Notes under the pieces: model-generated | What the model was told of the DNA's origin: nothing | The model's database searches: none | The model's input: only the letters and a program-made list of their open reading frames with translations | Program-made: the position numbers and the translations under genes | Shown here: piece after piece, positions 55,355-64,000 of the stretch | Layout: each line of letters starts with the position of its first letter | How positions within the stretch are numbered: the first letter of the stretch is position 1 | NCBI GenBank assembly: GCA_002690045.1 | Contig: NZDE01000008.1 | Coordinates: 62,001-126,000 of the forward strand | From: Alphaproteobacteria bacterium | Lineage (GTDB): Bacteria > Pseudomonadota > Alphaproteobacteria > Micavibrionales > Micavibrionaceae | Direction of reading: 5' to 3' | Length of the DNA stretch: 64,000 nt

Positions 55355-57220
55355 ATGCAAGAAAATACTTATGATGTCATTGTTATTGGTGGCGGTCACG
55401 CCGGTACAGAAGCCGCTGCAGCAGCAGCCCGCTGCGGCGTGCACACAGCCTTAGTTACACATAAAATTGACACGATTGGCGTCATGTCCTGTAACCCCGC
55501 AATTGGCGGGCTCGGCAAAGGTCACTTAGTACGTGAAATTGACGCCTTAGACGGCATTATGGGCCGCGCCATTGATAAAGGCGGCATTCAATTCCGCATG
55601 CTCAACGCATCCAAAGGCGCTGCCGTTCAAGGCCCCCGCGCCCAAGCCGACCGTAAATTATACCGCGCCGCTGTACAAGAACTTATCAAGGCGCAAGATA
55701 ACCTCACCCTTATCGAAGCAGGTGTTGACGACTTAATCATAGAAGACAATAAAGTCAGCGGCATTATCACAGAAGACGGCACAAAGATCAGCGCAAACGC
55801 CGTTGTTTTAACAACAGGCACATTCCTACGCGGCATTATACACCGCGGTGAAGAACAGCGCCCCGCAGGGCGCATCGGTGAAAAACCTGCTGTAAAGCTC
55901 GGTGAGACACTTGAGAAACTCGGCTTACCACTCGGCCGCCTAAAAACTGGTACGCCGGCGCGCCTTAATGGCAAAACGATAAAGTGGGATCAGTGTGATG
56001 AACAACCGGGCGATGCGCAGCCACAGCCCTTCTCATTCATGAACAGCGAAATTACTGTGCCACAAATTTCCTGTTACATCACATACACCAATGAAACAAC
56101 ACACAGCGCCATTCGCGATAATATACATCGTGCGCCTATTTATTCTGGCCAAATTGAAAGTAAAGGCCCGCGTTATTGCCCATCTATTGAAGATAAAATC
56201 ATGCGCTTTGCAGATAAAGAGCGCCATCAGATTTTCCTTGAGCCAGAAGGCCTTGATGATGATACGGTTTACCCGAATGGCATTTCAACATCCCTGCCGA
56301 TTGATGTACAAGACGCATTAATTCGTAGTATCAAAGGCTTAGAAGAAGTCGAAGTATTTGAATATGGCTACGCCGTGGAATATGATTATTGCGACCCCCG
56401 TGATTTAAAGCCAACATTAGAATCATCGCGCCTATCAGGTCTATTTATGGCCGGGCAAATTAACGGCACAACCGGATATGAAGAAGCCGGCGCTCAAGGC
56501 GTTATGGCGGGCATAAACGCCGCCTTACAAACAAAGGGAGAGAACGAAACATTCATTCTTGACCGTTCCGAAGCCTATATCGGTGTAATGATTGATGATC
56601 TCATCACACGCGGCGCGCCAGAGCCTTACCGCATGTTTACATCACGCGCTGAATATCGCTTACGCCTCCGTGCCGACAACGCAGACCAACGCTTAACGCC
56701 GAAAGCCATTGAGATTGGCGCGATTAGTGATGCCCGCAAAGGCTTGTGGAACAACAAGGCCGAGCGCCTTGCAGATGCTCGTCAACTAATGATGGACACC
56801 TTAAAAATTTCACCAAATGCATTATTACAGCATGGCATCACCATTAAACAGGATGGTAAAGTGCGCAGCGCTTCTGAACTGCTTGCTTACCCGAATATTG
56901 ACTGGGATACATTAGCAGGCATTTGGCCTGAAACACAGGATATCGCAGCGGATATTAAAGAACAAATTGAGATTGATGCGCTATATGCCGGCTATCTGTC
57001 ACGCCAAGAGGCCGACATTATCGCCTTTAAAAAGGACGAAGCACTGAAAATTCCTGATGGTTTTGATTATATATCTGTAGGCTCTCTATCGACAGAAATT
57101 GTACAAACATTGAACAATGCGAAGCCAGCGACAATTGGCGCAGCTTCACGCTTGCCGGGTGTTACGCCCGCAGCGCTTGTGTCCATTATGCGCTTTATTA
57201 AACGTAAAGAAGCGGCCTAG
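55355..57220 (+). CDS. mnmG: tRNA uridine-5-carboxymethylaminomethyl modification enzyme MnmG (GidA)
   Basis: A 621-residue FAD protein that, with MnmE, modifies the wobble uridine of some tRNAs. The FAD-binding motif is [18 protein letters not shown]; family blocks [59 protein letters not shown] and the C-terminal [14 protein letters not shown] are all present. Its stop is four bases before the rsmG ATG. mnmG-rsmG-parA-parB is the usual arrangement near the replication origin. Confidence 0.97.
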   Translation: MQENTYDVIVIGGGHAGTEAAAAAARCGVHTALVTHKIDTIGVMSCNPAIGGLGKGHLVREIDALDGIMGRAIDKGGIQFRMLNASKGAAVQGPRAQADRKLYRAAVQELIKAQDNLTLIEAGVDDLIIEDNKVSGIITEDGTKISANAVVLTTGTFLRGIIHRGEEQRPAGRIGEKPAVKLGETLEKLGLPLGRLKTGTPARLNGKTIKWDQCDEQPGDAQPQPFSFMNSEITVPQISCYITYTNETTHSAIRDNIHRAPIYSGQIESKGPRYCPSIEDKIMRFADKERHQIFLEPEGLDDDTVYPNGISTSLPIDVQDALIRSIKGLEEVEVFEYGYAVEYDYCDPRDLKPTLESSRLSGLFMAGQINGTTGYEEAGAQGVMAGINAALQTKGENETFILDRSEAYIGVMIDDLITRGAPEPYRMFTSRAEYRLRLRADNADQRLTPKAIEIGAISDARKGLWNNKAERLADARQLMMDTLKISPNALLQHGITIKQDGKVRSASELLAYPNIDWDTLAGIWPETQDIAADIKEQIEIDALYAGYLSRQEADIIAFKKDEALKIPDGFDYISVGSLSTEIVQTLNNAKPATIGAASRLPGVTPAALVSIMRFIKRKEAA

Positions 57221-57224
57221 TAAA

Positions 57225-57842
57225 ATGGTTTTTATTACAAACAAAGCGATAAATGTTTCACGTGAAACAGATTCACAGCTTGCCACATATAATGCGCTAC
57301 TCCACAAATGGCAAAAAGCAATTAATATCGTAAGTCCCTCAACATTGAACGATTCGCAGCAGCGCCACTTTGTTGATTCGCTGCAAATTGCGTCTTTAAT
57401 TCCAAAGAACACAGAAACGCTCTATGACCTTGGTAGCGGCGGTGGCTTCCCCGGCATGGTACTTGCCATAGCTGCGCCACAAATTACTGTGACGCTCATT
57501 GAATCGGATCGTAAAAAGTGCAGCTTTTTATCAAATGTTTCACGTGAAACAGGCATAAAGGCCAATGTTTGTAACGAGCGTATCGAACAAACAAGCCTAC
57601 CCGCACCAGATGTTATTACCGCCCGCGCCCTTGCGGATTTAGAAACATTATTCACATGGTGTATTGACTGGGCCGCGCAAAATCCTGCCCTTACATTGCT
57701 GTTCCCCAAGGGGCGTACAGCACAAGACGAAATTGCTGTAGCCCAACAAAAATTTGACTTTTCTTATGAGGTACACCCATCTATCGTCAGTGAAGAAAGT
57801 TGTATTATCGCTGTGCATAAACTGCAAAAGCGTACAGCGTAA
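57225..57842 (+). CDS. rsmG: 16S rRNA (guanine527-N7) methyltransferase RsmG (GidB)
   Basis: A 205-residue SAM-dependent methyltransferase of the Rossmann fold. The SAM loop is DLGSGGGFPGMVLAI, followed by VTLIESDRKKCSFLSNVSRET and the FPKGRTA block. It methylates G527 of 16S rRNA, which affects streptomycin sensitivity. The ATG at 57225, four bases after mnmG, was preferred to an upstream in-frame start inside mnmG. Two parS sites lie inside this gene; both encode VSRET. Confidence 0.95.
   Translation: MVFITNKAINVSRETDSQLATYNALLHKWQKAINIVSPSTLNDSQQRHFVDSLQIASLIPKNTETLYDLGSGGGFPGMVLAIAAPQITVTLIESDRKKCSFLSNVSRETGIKANVCNERIEQTSLPAPDVITARALADLETLFTWCIDWAAQNPALTLLFPKGRTAQDEIAVAQQKFDFSYEVHPSIVSEESCIIAVHKLQKRTA
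57254..57269. promoter_or_regulatory. parS: parS site inside rsmG (first)
   Basis: TGTTTCACGTGAAACA, perfect match to the ParB palindrome; encodes VSRET near residue 13 of RsmG, before the catalytic fold. Confidence 0.96.
57536..57551. promoter_or_regulatory. parS: parS site inside rsmG (second)
   Basis: TGTTTCACGTGAAACA, perfect, 282 bases after the first site; encodes VSRET directly after the LIESDRKKC block, inside the methyltransferase fold. Confidence 0.96.
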
Positions 57843-57954
57843 ACTTGACCAACACCCCCAAAAACTGATTCAATAGGCTTAATCAAGACAAAAAAGCCGC
57901 ACAGAAGAAATCTGTGATGACGCAGAATTCAAACATATACGAATTGGTGTACAT

Positions 57955-58824
57955 ATGGATAAAACAAATAAATTACCAAAAGTTTTTCTCCGCCGTCCTA
58001 AGCTTGCAAAAAAGAACACAGCGTTAAAAATTCCACGCTTACTGGCAATTGCCAACCAAAAAGGCGGTGTTGGCAAAACAACAACAGCTATCAATTTGGC
58101 AACAGCCCTGTGTGCGGTCGGCAAATCCGTCTTGTTAATCGACCTAGACCCGCAAGGCAATGCCTCAACAGGCCTAGGTGTGCGCCGCAGCGCCATCCGT
58201 AAAAGTTCATATGATTTATTGTTTGGTGATGCAAAGCCAGAGGAAGAAGCCGTTGCGACGAAAGTGCCGGGCTTATATGTTATGCCATCATCAATCCACC
58301 TTTCAGGTGCCGAAATCGAGCTTGTTACAGCGGAACGCCGTGAGTTCCGTTTGCGTGAGGCGCTACGTAAGCCTTTACCATATGATTACGTGATCGTTGA
58401 CTGCCCACCATCATTAAACCTACTGACATTAAACACATTTGTAGCCGTTGATTCGGTTATAGTGCCATTACAATGTGAGTTTTATGCGCTTGAAGGTTTG
58501 TCACAGTTAACAAAAACAATTGACCGCGTTAAGCGCACTTATAACCAAAACTTAAATATTCATGGCGTGTTACTTACAATGTTTGACAAGCGCAACAATC
58601 TGTCATCCATGGTTGCCGATGATGTGCGTGAATATTTTGGTGATACCGTTTATAAAACCGTCATTCCACGCAATGTGCGCCTTTCAGAAGCGCCATCTTA
58701 TGGTTTGCCAGCGATTATTTATGACATGAAAAGCCCTGGGGCACATGCTTATATTCAGCTTGCGGGTGAAATATTGCGCCGTGAACGAAAATTCGCAAAC
58801 ACACAGACACAGCAAATCGCATAA
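57955..58824 (+). CDS. parA: Chromosome partitioning ATPase ParA
   Basis: A 289-residue ATPase with the deviant Walker A QKGGVGKTTTAINLATAL at ~37-54, then LLIDLDPQGNASTGLGV and the DYVIVDCPPSLNLLTLNTF block. It binds DNA non-specifically as an ATP dimer and moves ParB-parS complexes. The first ~28 residues are basic and unusual for ParA, but the ATG is well placed; another start within them is possible. parB follows after 38 bases. Confidence 0.96.
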   Translation: MDKTNKLPKVFLRRPKLAKKNTALKIPRLLAIANQKGGVGKTTTAINLATALCAVGKSVLLIDLDPQGNASTGLGVRRSAIRKSSYDLLFGDAKPEEEAVATKVPGLYVMPSSIHLSGAEIELVTAERREFRLREALRKPLPYDYVIVDCPPSLNLLTLNTFVAVDSVIVPLQCEFYALEGLSQLTKTIDRVKRTYNQNLNIHGVLLTMFDKRNNLSSMVADDVREYFGDTVYKTVIPRNVRLSEAPSYGLPAIIYDMKSPGAHAYIQLAGEILRRERKFANTQTQQIA

Positions 58825-58862
58825 ATTTACACCATTAAAGAAACAAAATTCAGGGCAATATT

Positions 58863-59780
58863 ATGGACCAAGATGATAAAGCAACAAATAAGCGTGGTTT
58901 AGGGCGTGGCCTTTCAGCCTTGTTCGAAGACGAAGAGGGCATATACCCACAGGCAGACGAATTCGGTCACACACCGGGCTTAACACGCATGGAATTGCCA
59001 ATCGAACAACTTAACCCTGGTCAGTTTCAGCCGCGTAAAACATTTGATCAAGACGCCCTTAAACAATTAGCGGAGTCTGTATCTACACACGGCATTTTAC
59101 AGCCTATTTTAGTACGCCAACTAAACGACAATGGCGATTCTTATGAGATTATAGCCGGTGAACGCCGCTGGCGCGCTGCACAACTCGCGCAATTACATGA
59201 AGTGCCCGTCATATTGGCACAAATGAATGACGAAGAAGCTTTAGAGATTGCCCTTATTGAAAATTTACAGCGTGAAGACCTAAATGCGCTTGAAGAAGCT
59301 GAAGGTTATCAGCGTCTTATTGACCAGTTTGGCCACACACAAGGCAAATTAGCAGCCGTAATCGGCAAAAGCCGCTCACATATCGCCAATACATTACGCC
59401 TACTTACATTACCAGAAAATGTACAAGCTTTCGTTAATGATGGTAGCCTAAGCGCAGGTCATGCGCGCGCCCTTATTACCGCTGAAAACCCGATAGAGCT
59501 CGCAAAAAAAGTGGTTAATCAAGGGCTTTCTGTGCGTGAGACAGAGCGCCTTGCCAAAGAAACCAAAACAAATTACACAACAAGCGAAGACAAGCTATCT
59601 CAAGCCAAGAAAGCGTCTAAATCAGCAGACACACTCGCTTTAGAAGAAGAATTAAGCAATAAGTTGGGCCTAGAAGTAAAGATTGACCTTAAAGGCAGCC
59701 AAAGCGGCGAATTAAAAATTCGCTTCAAAGATTACGACCAACTCGATGATGTCATACACCGTCTTTCACAGGCCGCTTAA
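58863..59780 (+). CDS. parB: Chromosome partitioning protein ParB
   Basis: A 305-residue CTP-dependent clamp. The leading motif RGLGRGLSALFEDEE (ParA-contact type), the CTPase box IIAGERRWRAAQLA, the ENLQREDLNALEEAEGYQRLI block and a helix-turn-helix (GKLAAVIGKSRSHIANTLRLL) for parS recognition are all present. A C-terminal dimerisation domain (LEVKIDLKGSQSGELKIRFKDYDQLDDVI) closes the protein. Its targets, three parS sites, lie 1.3-5.2 kb upstream. Confidence 0.97.
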   Translation: MDQDDKATNKRGLGRGLSALFEDEEGIYPQADEFGHTPGLTRMELPIEQLNPGQFQPRKTFDQDALKQLAESVSTHGILQPILVRQLNDNGDSYEIIAGERRWRAAQLAQLHEVPVILAQMNDEEALEIALIENLQREDLNALEEAEGYQRLIDQFGHTQGKLAAVIGKSRSHIANTLRLLTLPENVQAFVNDGSLSAGHARALITAENPIELAKKVVNQGLSVRETERLAKETKTNYTTSEDKLSQAKKASKSADTLALEEELSNKLGLEVKIDLKGSQSGELKIRFKDYDQLDDVIHRLSQAA

Positions 59781-59781
59781 A

Positions 59782-60294
59782 ATGAGTGTCACGAGAAACG
59801 CATCTTCCCTAGCCGCCAGCTTGCGCCAAAGCAACGCAAAAGCGTCCATTAAAGATATTATATACGATATCCTTAATGTGCATAATTACAGCATGAAAAC
59901 CCGTACAATAATTGCCCGATGCGTTTATGGATCTGGTTTTACAGCCGCGCTAGCGATTAACACAGCAGGCAATATTCTAACTCTGCCACAATTTTCTTTA
60001 CGCGCAGACAACTTCGGCTTAATAGCGGCCATCGCACCATGGCTATTTGGGCTCTATGTCTGGGATAAACACCTTCGCCACAGCATTATAAGCCGCAAAA
60101 AACCAAACATAATGGATCGTTTTTTGTTTTTAAGCATAGTGCCAATACTGCTTATCCTCGACACACCACTTACCACCCTGCAAAATAACATCCTTACCCT
60201 TGCAGCATTCAGCTTAGCGGCACTATTTTTTAGCCCCCTGCGTAAACGCCGCAGCTATTATACAAAAAAACATATTGACAAAAGAACAAAATAA
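59782..60294 (+). CDS. Hypothetical membrane protein
   Basis: A 170-residue protein. A polar N-terminal part (~40 residues) precedes four hydrophobic stretches (YGSGFTAALAINTAGNIL; GLIAAIAPWLFGLYVW; RFLFLSIVPILLIL; ILTLAAFSLAALFFSPL), ending in a very basic tail. ATG at 59782 follows parB by one base; an in-frame ATG at 59893 is also possible. It is therefore the last gene of the mnmG-rsmG-parAB operon. No family recognised. Confidence 0.6.
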   Translation: MSVTRNASSLAASLRQSNAKASIKDIIYDILNVHNYSMKTRTIIARCVYGSGFTAALAINTAGNILTLPQFSLRADNFGLIAAIAPWLFGLYVWDKHLRHSIISRKKPNIMDRFLFLSIVPILLILDTPLTTLQNNILTLAAFSLAALFFSPLRKRRSYYTKKHIDKRTK

Positions 60295-60330
60295 GAACAT
60301 TATAACCTCATAAACACCACAACTGTATAT

Positions 60331-60369
60331 ACCGCATGGCGTGAACGGCTATGCGGTTTTTTCTTTTTA
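60331..60369 (+). terminator. Intrinsic terminator of the parAB operon
   Basis: ACCGCAT / ATGCGGT stem with a 13-base loop, then TTTTTTCTTTTT, ending just before the next gene's ribosome binding site. Confidence 0.85.
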
Positions 60370-60400
60370 CAGCAAATTTTCCAACAGAAAGGATCCTAAC

Positions 60401-60739
60401 ATGGCTTCATTATTACCTGAAGATGCCAACGGCAACCCAATTCCCGCGTTAACATTTAAAGATAGCGGCGCACATAAAGTTAATATCGACACCGTTACAA
60501 GCGCGCGCAACACGGGCGCTTTTAGTACAAAAACAGATGTCATTAGTATTTACAGTACAGAAGATTGTTTTGTGAAAATCGGTACAAGTAGCGTTACCGC
60601 AACGACAAGCGACCATTTTATACCCGCGGGCATATATCTCGATATTGCGATCGGCCCAAATGCAGATACACAAAACGCGTATATGGCCATAATCGCCGCA
60701 AATGCCAGTGGTACTGTTTATATATCCGAGAAAGAGTAA
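60401..60739 (+). CDS. Small phage-structural-like hypothetical protein
   Basis: A 112-residue protein preceded by AAAGGA at seven bases. The pattern of beta strands ISIYSTEDCFVKIGTSSV, SDHFIPAGIYLDIAIG, AYMAIIAANASGTVYISE resembles head-fibre or decoration-like phage proteins with an outer beta-sandwich. No other phage genes are nearby, and it sits between the parAB operon terminator and recR. It may be a domesticated remnant or a common single gene; confidence in the family is modest. Confidence 0.6.
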   Translation: MASLLPEDANGNPIPALTFKDSGAHKVNIDTVTSARNTGAFSTKTDVISIYSTEDCFVKIGTSSVTATTSDHFIPAGIYLDIAIGPNADTQNAYMAIIAANASGTVYISEKE

Positions 60740-60748
60740 GCGGAAGGT

Positions 60749-61354
60749 TTATAAGGCCGCACGTGACTTTAAGGCGGTTGAGATAGTACCTTCATCTAGG
60801 TAATCTAGCTCACCGCCAACTGGCACGCCATGCGCAAGGCGCGTAATATTGATATGCCCATAAAACGCATGAATTTCATCCGCCAAATAATGTGCCGTGG
60901 TTTGCCCATTCACCGTAGCGCCCATAGCCAAGATAACTTCGCTATATGCGCCATCTTTAAGACGCGATAACAACGCATCAATGCGCAAATCTTCGGGCGA
61001 AACACCATCTAAAGGCGAGAGCACACCGCCAAGCACATGATATTGCCCATTATAACTTTGCGTGCGTTCAACCGCCCAAATATCGGACACACCCTCCACC
61101 ACACATAACACATCCCGTCCACGTTTAGGCTCTGTACATATTCTGCATGGGGCTTGTTCATCCAAATTACCGCATATAGCGCATTCTGTAATGCTATCAC
61201 GCGCATGTTCCAATGCACCGACCAGACCCGTAAGCGCACTATCTTTATTCAGCAATAAATGCAGTGCCGCGCGGCGCGCACTGCGGCGACCAAAACCAGG
61301 CAACGCCGATAAATGTTTAACCAAACTTTCTAATGCTGATAACTCTTTTGCCAT
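60749..61354 (-). CDS. recR: Recombination mediator RecR
   Basis: A 201-residue protein of the RecFOR pathway. It begins ALESLVKHLSALPGFGRRSARRAALHLL (HhH), has the four-cysteine zinc finger CAICGNLDEQAPCRIC near 68-83, the Toprim domain (LCVVEGVSDIWAVERTQ; YHVLGGVLSPLDGVSPEDL; SEVILAMGATVNGQTTAHYL) and the terminal GGELDYLDEGTISTAL. It loads RecA on gapped DNA. The start at 61354 was chosen; the upstream frame reads through the reductase gene. It is 14 bases after the reductase gene on the same strand. Confidence 0.95.
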   Translation of the reverse strand: MAKELSALESLVKHLSALPGFGRRSARRAALHLLLNKDSALTGLVGALEHARDSITECAICGNLDEQAPCRICTEPKRGRDVLCVVEGVSDIWAVERTQSYNGQYHVLGGVLSPLDGVSPEDLRIDALLSRLKDGAYSEVILAMGATVNGQTTAHYLADEIHAFYGHINITRLAHGVPVGGELDYLDEGTISTALKSRAAL

Positions 61355-61368
61355 TATAAGCCGCGCAT

Positions 61369-62109
61369 CTACCCGCTTTTTTGTTGTTTTAAAAACTGCT
61401 GAACATTTGCTTTGTCCCAATGGATCAAATCTTCATTAGCATGATTATCTAACGCATAATCATGAATGTCCATAACCATTGCAGGCGGCCCAGCAATATA
61501 TAGACGTTTATCTTTGAAAGATACGCCACGTGCTATCAACAAATCCTTTAGCGTCCCAGAGTGAATCGCTTCGTTTACATTATGTTCAACCACAAAATGC
61601 ACATGTAAACGACCGATTCGACTCTTAAAGCTAGCCACCTCATCACGCATATATAACTCTTCGGCCTCACGTGCCGCGATAAACACATCGACATTGCGCA
61701 CATCAGAAGGCTCAACCAGTAAAGTTGATAAAATAGCTCGTATCGGCGCGTAACCTGTACCGCCCGCCATGAGCACTAAATCCCGCTGACAATCACGCGT
61801 ATATAACATTTCCCCCTGCGGCGCCGACAACCAAACATTCTGCTCACCCCCGCCTTGGCATACCATATCACGTAATGCCGCGCAAAAACCTGCACCATGA
61901 TCGCGTATATGGAATTCCAAAATATCATCGCTTGGCGTTGACGCTATTGAATATGCGCGCGCATCCTGCCCCTCAGCATTTAAACTAATAAAGCAATATT
62001 GCCCCGCAGTAAAAAGATATGGCTTTGACGGGCAAAGGCGCAGCGCGAATATCTGTCCCCCCAGACATTCGACACTAATGATTTTCGCCCTAAACGTAAA
62101 ATCACTCAT
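61369..62109 (-). CDS. FAD-dependent ferredoxin-reductase-like oxidoreductase
   Basis: A 246-residue flavoprotein. FAD-binding motif RAYSIAS (RxYS) in the N-terminal barrel and GQYCFISL; the NAD(P) domain has LMAGGTGYAPIRAIL and ends with LYIAGPPAMVMDIHDYAL. No iron-sulfur cysteine motif, so it would need an outside electron acceptor, like the flavin reductase/phenol-hydroxylase reductase C-terminal module. Its ATG overlaps the lolA stop by eight bases, so lolA, this gene and recR form a transcription unit. Confidence 0.87.
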   Translation of the reverse strand: MSDFTFRAKIISVECLGGQIFALRLCPSKPYLFTAGQYCFISLNAEGQDARAYSIASTPSDDILEFHIRDHGAGFCAALRDMVCQGGGEQNVWLSAPQGEMLYTRDCQRDLVLMAGGTGYAPIRAILSTLLVEPSDVRNVDVFIAAREAEELYMRDEVASFKSRIGRLHVHFVVEHNVNEAIHSGTLKDLLIARGVSFKDKRLYIAGPPAMVMDIHDYALDNHANEDLIHWDKANVQQFLKQQKSG

Positions 62110-62725
62110 TATAGCTACGCACCTTTTTAGGATCGATGTAGAAGAACAGATCACGGGTAAACACGGGATTCTCATTCACATTACTTAACTCGACTTCCGT
62201 TATATTGCCAAGCGAGTCGATCACGCGCCATTTCCTTAGGTCAAACGATCCTTCATCAAAACCTAAAATAAGCTCCCCTGCACCAGGGTCATCGCTTTGC
62301 GTCAACGTAATTTGTAGCAAACCCGCCGCCCTCATAATGCGTGTTACAGCAATATCACCCGACAAACGAATATCATCGCGTAGCAAGAAATCTGCTAAAG
62401 TTGATCCGATCGGGGCATTACTTTGTTCTTCGAGTTCGGCGTCATAGAAATAAATAAAGCGCCCATCCGCAACGATAAAATCTTCGATTGGCGGCGCGAA
62501 ATCAAAACGTAACTTCCCTGGGCGGTTAAGATAGAACGTCCCTGTTAAGCTTTGCCCATTTGTCGTGGTCATCGTAAAATCAGCCTGCACTTTGGTAAGG
62601 CTGTTCAACGCATGCTGAGCCTGCAAGACATCCTTCGGTAGGTTAGCATCTACTGCAGCGCCCCCTTGCTCAGGCAATTGAACCAACAATAAAGTCGTTA
62701 TGATAAGATACAAAAAACGACGCAT
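62102..62725 (-). CDS. lolA: Outer-membrane lipoprotein carrier LolA
   Basis: A 207-residue periplasmic carrier of lipoproteins between the inner-membrane LolCDE complex and the outer membrane. Signal peptide FLYLIITTLLLVQLPEQGGAA, cleavage near 24. The family blocks VQADFTMTTTNGQSLTGTFYLNRPGKLRFDF, FIVADGRFIYFYDAELEE and WRVIDSLGNITEVELS are present. AGAGG lies six bases before the ATG at 62725. First gene of the lolA-reductase-recR unit, divergent from the DUF3576 gene. Confidence 0.93.
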   Translation of the reverse strand: MRRFLYLIITTLLLVQLPEQGGAAVDANLPKDVLQAQHALNSLTKVQADFTMTTTNGQSLTGTFYLNRPGKLRFDFAPPIEDFIVADGRFIYFYDAELEEQSNAPIGSTLADFLLRDDIRLSGDIAVTRIMRAAGLLQITLTQSDDPGAGELILGFDEGSFDLRKWRVIDSLGNITEVELSNVNENPVFTRDLFFYIDPKKVRSYNE

Positions 62726-62932
62726 AAAAGCCTCTTTGCTATGATGATTAAAACACAAACACTACTAGCTTATATAGGTAAAACAAACGCCAACACAAGC
62801 CTGATTGCCAGAAAACGTTATTTTACAGCGGATTCTTTTGCGATTCATGCCCCAAAAAGGTTGAGGTTAACGCAGCGCCATGCTATTCAGAATCTTGGTG
62901 TAAATTCAAACTTTTCTAAAGATACAAAAGTC

Positions 62933-63484
62933 ATGCAAAGAACATATAAACTGCCTATATTCTTATCCGCCCTATTTCTTGCCTCCGGCCTTACTGGTTG
63001 TAGCATTCTTGAAAAAGGCGAAGCAAAATACCCAACAGGTTATGACCGCGCTGTCACAGGTGATGATAATATTTACGAAGAGCCAGAAGGCATTTTCGGC
63101 GGCAATGGATTAAACCTCTTTGGTGGCGACGATGACAAAGAAAAGCGCCAAGGCATTGCGATAGGCGTAAATAGCTATCTGTGGCGCGCAGCGCTTGATA
63201 CCGTATCCTTCATGCCACTCGCGAGTGTCGACCCATTTGGCGGCGTGATTATTTCAGACTGGTATGTACCAGAAACAGCACAAAATGAACGCCTAAAACT
63301 CAACGTCTTTATCCTAAGCGAACAACTTAAGGCTGATGGCATTCGCGTCCGTGTCTTCCGTCAAGTTCGCACGGCTCAGGGCTGGGCGGACACAAAAGTT
63401 ACAGACGACACAGCACGCAAAATGGAAGACGCCGTATTAACGCGCGCCCGCCAATTGCGCGTAGCTGATGGCGGCGGCGAATAA
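62933..63484 (+). CDS. DUF3576 lipoprotein
   Basis: A 183-residue lipoprotein. Signal peptide FLSALFLASGLTGC ends in the lipobox LTGC (Cys near 20). The mature part has a Gly/Asp/Glu-rich stretch (FGGNGLNLFGGDDD) and the DUF3576 block (IGVNSYLWRAALDTVSFMPLASVDPFGGVIISDWYVPE). It sits immediately before leuS, as in other alphaproteobacteria, and is thought to help lipoprotein or LPS-related outer membrane assembly, though this has not been proven. Confidence 0.88.
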   Translation: MQRTYKLPIFLSALFLASGLTGCSILEKGEAKYPTGYDRAVTGDDNIYEEPEGIFGGNGLNLFGGDDDKEKRQGIAIGVNSYLWRAALDTVSFMPLASVDPFGGVIISDWYVPETAQNERLKLNVFILSEQLKADGIRVRVFRQVRTAQGWADTKVTDDTARKMEDAVLTRARQLRVADGGGE

Positions 63485-63531
63485 AATTCAACAATATACA
63501 CGGCAATAGAGAACAATTTAGGTAAACCCAA

Positions 63532-64000
63532 ATGACCCGTTATAATATTCAGGAAACTGAAAAGACATGGCAAAGCGAATGGGCGAAAAACAACGCCTTC
63601 AAAGCTGAAGATCACGTCTCTGGCAAAGAGAAATATTACGTACTCGAAATGTTTCCTTACCCATCTGGTAAAATTCATGTCGGCCATGTTCGTAACTATA
63701 CACTCGGTGATGTTGTGGCGCGCTTCCGTAAAGCCGAAGGATACAACGTCATTCATCCAATGGGTTGGGATGCCTTTGGCTTGCCTGCTGAAAATGCCGC
63801 AATTGAAAACGGCCGCCACCCCGCGGAATGGACCTATGAAAACATCGCTGTTATGCGCGAACAGCTAAAGGCCATGGGTATTTCATTTGATTGGGATCGT
63901 GAAGTAGCCACCTGTTCACCAGATTATTACCGTCATGAACAAAAAATGTTCCTAGACTTTTACAAGAACGGGCTTGCTTACCGTAAAGAATCTGTCGTCA
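63532..64000 (+). CDS. leuS: Leucyl-tRNA synthetase, N-terminal part
   Basis: The first 156 codons of LeuRS; the rest is outside the window. The HIGH-type motif is HVGH in [21 protein letters not shown] near 46-66, and [19 protein letters not shown] follows. It charges tRNA-Leu in the cytoplasm. The start has AGGT about ten bases upstream. It follows the DUF3576 gene by 47 bases in the same direction, so the two are probably co-transcribed. Confidence 0.97.
   Translation, partial: MTRYNIQETEKTWQSEWAKNNAFKAEDHVSGKEKYYVLEMFPYPSGKIHVGHVRNYTLGDVVARFRKAEGYNVIHPMGWDAFGLPAENAAIENGRHPAEWTYENIAVMREQLKAMGISFDWDREVATCSPDYYRHEQKMFLDFYKNGLAYRKESVV

Overview
The window is a compact, gene-dense piece of a bacterial chromosome, most likely from a free-living alphaproteobacterium of moderate-to-low GC. 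Evidence for this is the set of linkages typical of that class: threonine synthase next to an M16 (mitochondrial-processing-peptidase-like) protease and a RimJ-like acetyltransferase; hflK-hflC-degP; ctaG-ctaE-DUF983; hsp20 next to a DUF1150 gene; mnmG-rsmG-parA-parB; and a DUF3576 lipoprotein immediately before leuS. The order cannot be fixed from the sequence alone. The Micavibrionales/Rhodospirillales area is possible but this is only an impression. Three perfect ParB-binding parS palindromes between 53.6 and 57.6 kb place the right end near the replication origin/centromere.

Layout. 0-9 kb: the N-terminal part of a MASE1-CHASE-PAS membrane sensor (cut by the window edge), a fused RimB-RimK-type protein, GNAT acetyltransferase, M16 protease, threonine synthase, M32 carboxypeptidase and a secreted protein, all on the minus strand. 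9-14 kb: an RhlE-type RNA helicase, then a plus-strand cassette of sulfotransferase, membrane-anchored arylsulfotransferase-like protein and a small IGPGA membrane protein. 14-20 kb: acyl-group metabolism (FabH2-like ketoacyl synthase, amidase, GNAT protein, acyl-CoA ligase). 20-25 kb: katG with a Fur-family regulator, a Fic protein with a striking repeat array over its promoter and start, and tRNA-Ser(GGA). 25-32 kb: a hydrolase, two glycosyltransferases, an ArsR regulator, long-form HPF, a membrane-tethered CBS protein and a class III aminotransferase. 32-41 kb: a small HicB-like protein, an M48-TPR protease, YggS, a porin, a P-loop kinase with a superinfection-immunity-like protein, and degP-hflC-hflK. 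41-49 kb: Mrp, cytochrome oxidase genes ctaG/ctaE, DUF983, several small envelope proteins, Hsp20/DUF1150 and AmiC. 49-64 kb: RNase E with a structured leader, FtsK, MnmG, RsmG, ParA, ParB, a phage-like small protein, RecR, an FAD reductase, LolA, a DUF3576 lipoprotein and the start of LeuRS.

How it works together. Most of the window is housekeeping: RNA turnover and translation (RNase E, RhlE, HPF, MnmG, RsmG, RimK), envelope protein quality control (DegP, HflKC, M48, LolA, AmiC), respiration (CtaG, CtaE, Mrp) and chromosome segregation (FtsK, ParA, ParB, parS, RecR). The less ordinary parts are the sulfotransferase cassette with its acyl-metabolism neighbours, the Fic repeat operator, parS sites buried in ftsK and rsmG, the long structured rne leader, and several small genes without known function. 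No insertion sequence, CRISPR array, integrase or complete prophage was seen.
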